Position numbers and translations under genes: made by a program | Shown here: one piece after another, positions 45,642-47,841 of the stretch | Position numbering within the stretch: the first letter of the stretch is position 1 | How the letters are laid out: each line of letters begins with the position of its first letter | Assembly (NCBI RefSeq): GCF_014648035.1 | Contig: NZ_BMQI01000040.1 | Location: 1-47,841, forward strand | Source: Shewanella algicola | GTDB taxonomy: Bacteria; Pseudomonadota; Gammaproteobacteria; Enterobacterales; Shewanellaceae | DNA: 47,841 bases | Reading direction: 5' to 3' | The notes under the pieces: model-generated | Told to the model about the DNA's origin: nothing | Databases searched by the model: none | Seen by the model: only the letters and a program-made list of their open reading frames with translations

Positions 45642-46832
45642 TTAAAATAATACTTTAATGTGGCTGGCGACAGTCTTGGCTTTTTCAATGGCGCTTTCTA
45701 TCGATGTGTCACGTGCTAGGGCAACACCTAAACGGCGGCGACCATCAATATCTGGTTTACCAAATAAACGTAATTGAGTATCGGCAGGTGCTAACGCCTG
45801 TGCCATGCCTTGATAGCGAATATTGGTTGAGGTGCCTTCTGCTAAAATCACAGCAGAAGCGCTTGGACCATGCTGAACGATATTGCTGACGGGTAAACCC
45901 AAAATAGCACGTACATGCAAGGCGAACTCAGAGATGTCCTGGCTAATTAAAGTTACTAGGCCAGTGTCGTGTGGTCTTGGAGACACTTCAGAAAAATACA
46001 CTTCATCGCCTTTGATAAACAGTTCGACACCAAATAAACCAAAGCCACCTAGTGCTTCGACCACTTTTTGGCTGACAGCTTGAGCTTTTTGCAGAACAAC
46101 ATCCGTCATCACCTGCGGCTGCCATGACTCACGATAATCGCCATCTTCTTGTCTGTGACCTATTGGGTCGCAAAAATGTATGCCATTAACGGCGCTAATA
46201 GTTAATAGGGTAATTTCATAATCAAATGGAATAAAGGCTTCAACAATTACACGGCCTTGCCCAGCGCGGCCACCTTCTTGTGCATAAGCCCACGCTTTGG
46301 CAATGGTATCGCTCGACTTAATAACACTTTGGCCTTTACCTGACGAGCTCATGACCGGCTTTACCACGCAAGGAATACCAATGTCAGCCACGGCTTGTTC
46401 AAACTCGGTTTGAGTATCGCAAAAGTAATACTTTGATGTCGGCACATTGAGGGTTTCTGCTGCAAGGCGGCGAATACCTTCACGGTCCATCGTTAACTTA
46501 GTGGCATTGGCGGTTGGCACCACATGTAAACCTTGCTGCTCAAGTTCTACTAGGGTTTGAGTGGCAATGGCTTCAATTTCTGGGATAACAAAATCGGGTT
46601 GTTCTAACTCAATCACCGCTTTTAACGCGTTAGCGTCGAGCATATTAATCACATGAAATCGATGAGCGATTTGCATTGCTGGCGCGTTGGGGTAACGGTC
46701 AACACCAATGACTTCAATACCGTAACGTTGCAGTTCAATGGCGACCTCTTTACCAAGCTCTCCGCAACCTAATAACATGGCTTTTATTGTGCCAGGTGTG
46801 TTTGCTGTGCCGAATATAGTAGGAATGGACAT
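45642..46832 (-). CDS. purT: Formate-dependent GAR transformylase PurT
   Basis: A 396-residue ATP-grasp enzyme that uses formate and ATP to formylate glycinamide ribonucleotide in purine synthesis. The N-terminal [18 protein letters not shown] binds substrate, [12 protein letters not shown] and [15 protein letters not shown] form the ATP-grasp core, and [20 protein letters not shown] binds metal. It is slightly longer than E. coli PurT (392). It is a single gene. No PurR-type box is visible in the 257 bp upstream gap to 47089. Confidence 0.96.
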   Translation of the reverse strand: MSIPTIFGTANTPGTIKAMLLGCGELGKEVAIELQRYGIEVIGVDRYPNAPAMQIAHRFHVINMLDANALKAVIELEQPDFVIPEIEAIATQTLVELEQQGLHVVPTANATKLTMDREGIRRLAAETLNVPTSKYYFCDTQTEFEQAVADIGIPCVVKPVMSSSGKGQSVIKSSDTIAKAWAYAQEGGRAGQGRVIVEAFIPFDYEITLLTISAVNGIHFCDPIGHRQEDGDYRESWQPQVMTDVVLQKAQAVSQKVVEALGGFGLFGVELFIKGDEVYFSEVSPRPHDTGLVTLISQDISEFALHVRAILGLPVSNIVQHGPSASAVILAEGTSTNIRYQGMAQALAPADTQLRLFGKPDIDGRRRLGVALARDTSIESAIEKAKTVASHIKVLF

Positions 46833-47030
46833 GATGATTTATAGCCTTTATGTAGGGATATTTTTATATGCCGAACAGTGTAACGTTCCCAAGGACAAAA
46901 AATCCAATAGAAAAACCATTAAATCGCTATTTTATCACAATAGGTATGATTTTTTGTGATGTAAGATTGTGTTTAATTACGATAAGTGGCTTGAAGCAAC
47001 TCGGTAAGAGTGAGTTAACAAGGGGAGATA

Positions 47031-47065
47031 ATAACAAGCCAGCAATGCTATTACTGGCTTGTTAT
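47031..47065 (-). terminator. Hairpin after peroxiredoxin gene
   Basis: ATAACAAGCCAG and CTGGCTTGTTAT pair over 12 bp around an 11 nt loop, 24 bp beyond the peroxiredoxin stop. The tail is TATCTCCC on the minus strand, so the U-run is weak, and termination is plausible rather than strong. Confidence 0.55.
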
Positions 47066-47089
47066 AGAGACTAAATTATTACGTGCAAC

Positions 47090-47719
47090 TTATTTAGCCA
47101 AAAGACCCGCAGCGGCCAAAATAAGCTCAGGAGCTGGGCGCACTTTGTAGTTTGGGTTGACGTATTGAAAATGAATCAGACCCTTTGTATCCGCTAAATA
47201 CACCGCTGGCACAGGCAATACTAGGCGTTTTTCGCCTTGTGGCGTGGTAAACAATTCATTAGTCACCACACTGGCGGTGTATTTTTGGGTGATATCAGCA
47301 CTGGTATAATAAGCTAAACCAAAGGCTTGTGATGCGGTCAATGAGCTGTCTGATAGCAATAAATAATCAAGCTTTTGATCAGTTAATGAGGCGCGCATTT
47401 TCTCAGGTGTATCAGGTGAAATCCCCACAAGCTGAAAACCCATTTCGATAAGTTTAGGTTCAATGGCTTTTAGCTGCCCCATTTGTGAATTACAAAACGG
47501 ACACCAACCGCCACGGTAAAAAAAGAAAATAGTTGGTTTTTGGGCGACTAATGTTGCTAAATCAACCGAGGTGCCATCAACATCTTGCAAGGTAACTGCG
47601 GGAATTTGGTGACCATTGAGTAATGGCATGACATTGTTTTCGTCACTGGCGATAGGTTTGGCCATGTTGGCAAAGCTGGTTAGCATTAACGCGCTAGTAA
47701 TAAGCAGAGTTTTTAACAT
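47090..47719 (-). CDS. Exported AhpC/TSA-type peroxiredoxin-like protein
   Basis: A 209-residue thioredoxin-fold protein. A signal peptide (1-20, hydrophobic LLITSALMLTSFANMA) targets it to the periplasm. FFYRGGWCPFCNSQMG carries Cys73 and Cys76, a CPFC pair in the position of the peroxidatic Cys of AhpC/TSA proteins, giving a redox-active CXXC as in PRX-like2/BCP-type members. It lacks the classical PGAFTP. Activity as a peroxidase or as a disulfide reductase is therefore open. AAGGAC lies upstream of the start. The 122 bp upstream to the window end hold two inverted repeats. Confidence 0.87.
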   Translation of the reverse strand: MLKTLLITSALMLTSFANMAKPIASDENNVMPLLNGHQIPAVTLQDVDGTSVDLATLVAQKPTIFFFYRGGWCPFCNSQMGQLKAIEPKLIEMGFQLVGISPDTPEKMRASLTDQKLDYLLLSDSSLTASQAFGLAYYTSADITQKYTASVVTNELFTTPQGEKRLVLPVPAVYLADTKGLIHFQYVNPNYKVRPAPELILAAAGLLAK

Positions 47720-47825
47720 GATAAGTCCTTGTGTGGTGTTGTCCTGTCGTACTCGATGTCATATGAGTACGTATAAGTTAACCTCAGATCTGGTTAAGCA
47801 AACACGATATTAGTGCTATCTAACA

Positions 47826-47841
47826 GCTCAAGTTCTTGAGC
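47826..47841. repeat. Inverted repeat at window end
   Basis: GCTCAAG-TT-CTTGAGC has perfect 7 bp arms and ends on the last base of the window. Another repeat, CGTACTC (47748-47754) with GAGTACG (47765-47771), lies nearer the peroxiredoxin gene. Both could be operators; the first could belong to a gene beyond the window. Confidence 0.4.

Overview
This 47.8 kb chromosomal window is from a marine gammaproteobacterium, most likely Shewanella. That is an inference from protein character, gene order and moderate AT richness; no species call can be made from sequence reading alone. About 43 protein genes are supported and there is no IS element, phage, CRISPR array, rRNA or tRNA.

Layout. (1) 1-7300: yajQ, an AmpG permease, a small unknown gene, a periplasmic cyclophilin and the YajG lipoprotein, then a DUF2804 protein, a sterol-desaturase-type di-iron membrane enzyme and a methyltransferase. 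(2) 7381-15056: an accessory alginate-utilisation locus. A four-gene minus-strand operon (PL6 lyase, PL17 oligoalginate lyase, KdgF, MFS transporter) faces a FadR-type GntR regulator. The 577 bp control region holds a TGGT-N3-ACCA operator-like site, a perfect 18 bp palindrome and a small GTG ORF that may be a leader or the stump of a lost outer-membrane receptor gene. (3) 15110-15414: between gntR and rlmG, a minus-strand promoter (TTGACA, 18 bp, TATTAT) and a strong intrinsic terminator bound a structured transcript of about 270 nt with no convincing ORF. This unassigned RNA is the best candidate for something undescribed. (4) 15533-25800: rlmG, a small membrane protein, an orphan type IV pilin, an ABC exporter, a FadD-type acyl-CoA ligase divergent from a TonB-dependent receptor with a near-consensus CRP site between them, a small DsbD-like thioredoxin protein and a LysE exporter. 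(5) 25800-32800: DUF3144, ung, ispB, rplU-rpmA-obgE, yjjP-yjjB, folA and a DUF3718 protein. (6) 32816-47841: a chemoreceptor with a flagellar sigma-28 promoter, the conserved lptD-surA-pdxA-rsmA-apaG-apaH block, amgK-murU, djlA, a 2-hydroxyacid dehydrogenase, purT and an exported peroxiredoxin.

How genes work together. The PL6 and PL17 lyases should reduce alginate to unsaturated uronate, KdgF should linearise it, and the MFS protein should import mono- or oligouronate under GntR control. DEH reductase, KDG kinase and KDPG aldolase are not here and must lie elsewhere. AmpG, AmgK and MurU together point to peptidoglycan recycling by the Pseudomonas-type bypass. SurA and LptD belong to one outer-membrane biogenesis route. 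Most tail-to-tail gene junctions are closed by clear bidirectional hairpin terminators.
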